Below are positions 6,992-7,868 of a stretch of 7,868 nt of DNA, one piece after another; position 1 is the first letter of the stretch; every line of letters starts with the position of its first letter. The notes beneath the pieces were generated by a model that was not told where the DNA came from, searched no databases, and saw only the letters and a program-made list of their open reading frames with translations. Origin of the DNA: Alphaproteobacteria bacterium (GTDB taxonomy: Bacteria; Pseudomonadota; Alphaproteobacteria; Caulobacterales; Maricaulaceae). The stretch is taken from positions 1-7,868 of the forward strand of contig JAUIEH010000107.1 of assembly GCA_030428405.1 (NCBI GenBank). The letters run 5' to 3'. The translations under genes and the position numbers were made by a program.

Positions 6992-7666
6992 ATGGCCGAC
7001 CTCCTCGTCTTCCGCGAAGCGCCGCTGACGCGCCTGCTCCAACCTGACCTGCTCGCACGCCTGAGCGGCGCCGGCCGGCCCGTGCGCTATGCCGACGGCC
7101 AGCTGATTCACGGACGCGGCGACGACAAGCCCGGCTACTCGCTGGTGCGCGAAGGCGAGGTGCGTCTCGTCAAGCCGCGCAAGGATGGCGACGAACTCAC
7201 GATCTCGATTGTCGGTCCGGGATATGGGTTTGGCGAAGCCACACTCTTCGCCGGCGCGCCTCGAGCGTACGACGCCTACGCCGTCGGCGAGACGGTGATC
7301 GATCAGATCCCGAAGCCCGCATTTGAGCGCGTGCTCGACGAAGACCCACGGCTCGCGCGCGCCATGCTCGGCTCGCTGACGCGCAGGCTCTATGCCGCGC
7401 TCGGCCTGCTTGATGATCTACGCAGCCTGCCCTTGCCTGTGCGCGCCGCAAAGCTAATCGCCGACATGGCCTCATCAGCCAAATCGCCCGAGCGCATCAT
7501 CTGCCGGCAGAGCGATCTGGCCTTCACGCTCGGCGTGTCGCGCGTCTCCATCGGCAAGGCGCTGGCGAAGCTGCAGGACGACGGGCTTGTTCGGCTCGGC
7601 TATGGCGAGATCGCCGTGCCTGACGCGCGCCAGCTGGAAGCGTGGATTGAGGCGCGCGAGGACTAG
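6992..7666 (+). CDS. Crp/Fnr-family transcriptional regulator
   Basis: A 224-residue regulator with the normal two-domain plan. The N-terminal cyclic-nucleotide-type beta-barrel (about 5-115) includes YSLVREGEVRLVK (49-61) and a cassette FGEATLFAGAPRAYDAYAV (80-98), which keeps Gly81, Glu82 and Arg91 of the cAMP phosphate-binding site but has Ala92 where CRP has Ser. A long dimer helix (about 116-143) follows, then a winged helix-turn-helix (172-210) with SDLAFTLGVSRVSIGKALAKLQ. There is no cysteine cluster for an Fe-S centre, so it is not an FNR-type oxygen sensor; the signal is unknown. I chose the ATG at 6992; the in-frame TTG at 6941 overlaps the likely -35 box and would add 17 residues that are not family-like. 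No clear ribosome site precedes the ATG. It is divergent to the hydroxylase gene, a likely target by position. Confidence 0.88.
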   Translation: MADLLVFREAPLTRLLQPDLLARLSGAGRPVRYADGQLIHGRGDDKPGYSLVREGEVRLVKPRKDGDELTISIVGPGYGFGEATLFAGAPRAYDAYAVGETVIDQIPKPAFERVLDEDPRLARAMLGSLTRRLYAALGLLDDLRSLPLPVRAAKLIADMASSAKSPERIICRQSDLAFTLGVSRVSIGKALAKLQDDGLVRLGYGEIAVPDARQLEAWIEARED

Positions 7667-7688
7667 AGTCGGCGCGCGCCCGTCCGGG

Positions 7689-7868
7689 TCATTTCGGTTT
7701 CAACACCATCTGTGTACAGCGGAAGAGCGCGATGCGCTTGTCCGTTTCGCGGTGACGCACTTCGCAGTCCCAGACCTGCGTCGAACCGCCAAGATGCAGG
7801 GCGACCGCCTCGCCTTCAATCCGGCCTTCGGTCGCCGTGGCGAAGAAATTTGACTTGAGCTCCACCGT
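7689..7868 (-). CDS. PaaI-type hotdog thioesterase, C-terminal fragment (5' end outside window)
   Basis: The last 59 residues of a minus-strand gene that runs off the right edge; the frame is open from 7868 to the TGA at 7689-7691. The visible protein starts TVELKSNFF, continues GRIEGEAVALHLGGSTQVW (15-33) and ends RIALFRCTQMVLKPK. This is the closing beta-sheet of PaaI/YbgC-like hotdog thioesterases, where a central strand carries the STQVW(D)xEV pattern and the last strand ends TQMVL or similar. Such enzymes cut acyl-CoA or aryl-CoA thioesters in the cytoplasm as tetramers or dimers. The active-site residue and the main helix lie outside the window, so activity cannot be judged. It converges on the regulator gene with 22 bases between the stops. 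A thioesterase fits the acyl-CoA genes to its left. Confidence 0.75.
   Translation of the reverse strand, partial: TVELKSNFFATATEGRIEGEAVALHLGGSTQVWDCEVRHRETDKRIALFRCTQMVLKPK

Noticed and set aside
7661..7680. Palindromes GACTAGAGTC and GGCGCGCGCC between the regulator and thioesterase genes, as terminator
   Set aside because: Both are perfectly self-complementary but leave almost no loop and no T-run follows; GC-rich palindromes are common in this base composition.

Overview
The window is a dense, GC-rich stretch with strong G/C preference at third codon positions and almost no non-coding DNA. Codon use and gene families fit an alphaproteobacterial chromosome (a Caulobacterales/Hyphomonadales or Rhizobiales type of genome). 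That placement is inference; there is no rRNA or other marker here. I see no transposase, integrase, tRNA, CRISPR array or phage gene.

Layout, left to right. (1) Positions 2-838, + strand: the C-terminal two thirds or so of a PIF1/RecD-like DNA helicase, cut by the left edge. (2) Positions 844-3124, - strand: a two-gene unit, first a 613-residue membrane-anchored beta-helix-like protein of unknown function, then a GFA-family zinc protein. The stop codon of the first overlaps the Shine-Dalgarno sequence of the second. (3) Positions 3125-3299: a 175-base divergent promoter region with overlapping candidate promoters and a repeated CAATC word. (4) Positions 3300-6051, + strand: a three-gene operon of a fatty-acyl-CoA ligase, a short crotonase-fold (enoyl-CoA hydratase/isomerase) protein and a small VOC/glyoxalase-fold protein. 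(5) Positions 6070-6903, - strand: an integral-membrane di-iron hydroxylase of the sterol desaturase/fatty acid hydroxylase family. (6) Positions 6904-6991: a second divergent control region. (7) Positions 6992-7666, + strand: a Crp/Fnr-type regulator. (8) Positions 7689-7868, - strand: the C-terminal end of a PaaI-type hotdog thioesterase, cut by the right edge and open to it with no start codon in the window.

Functionally, regions 4-8 look like a lipid or acyl-CoA neighbourhood: activation of a carboxylic acid to its CoA ester, crotonase chemistry on an acyl-CoA, a membrane C-H hydroxylase/desaturase, and a thioesterase that would release free acid. A one-domain cyclic-nucleotide-type regulator sits divergent to the hydroxylase. 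The substrate cannot be read from the sequence. The most notable details are residue losses: the crotonase lacks one of the two catalytic glutamates of true hydratases, and the VOC protein keeps only one of four expected metal ligands. The long repeat-built membrane protein has no known function. I found no clear evidence of a wholly new system; the best candidates are the beta-helix membrane protein/GFA pair and the ligase-crotonase-VOC operon.
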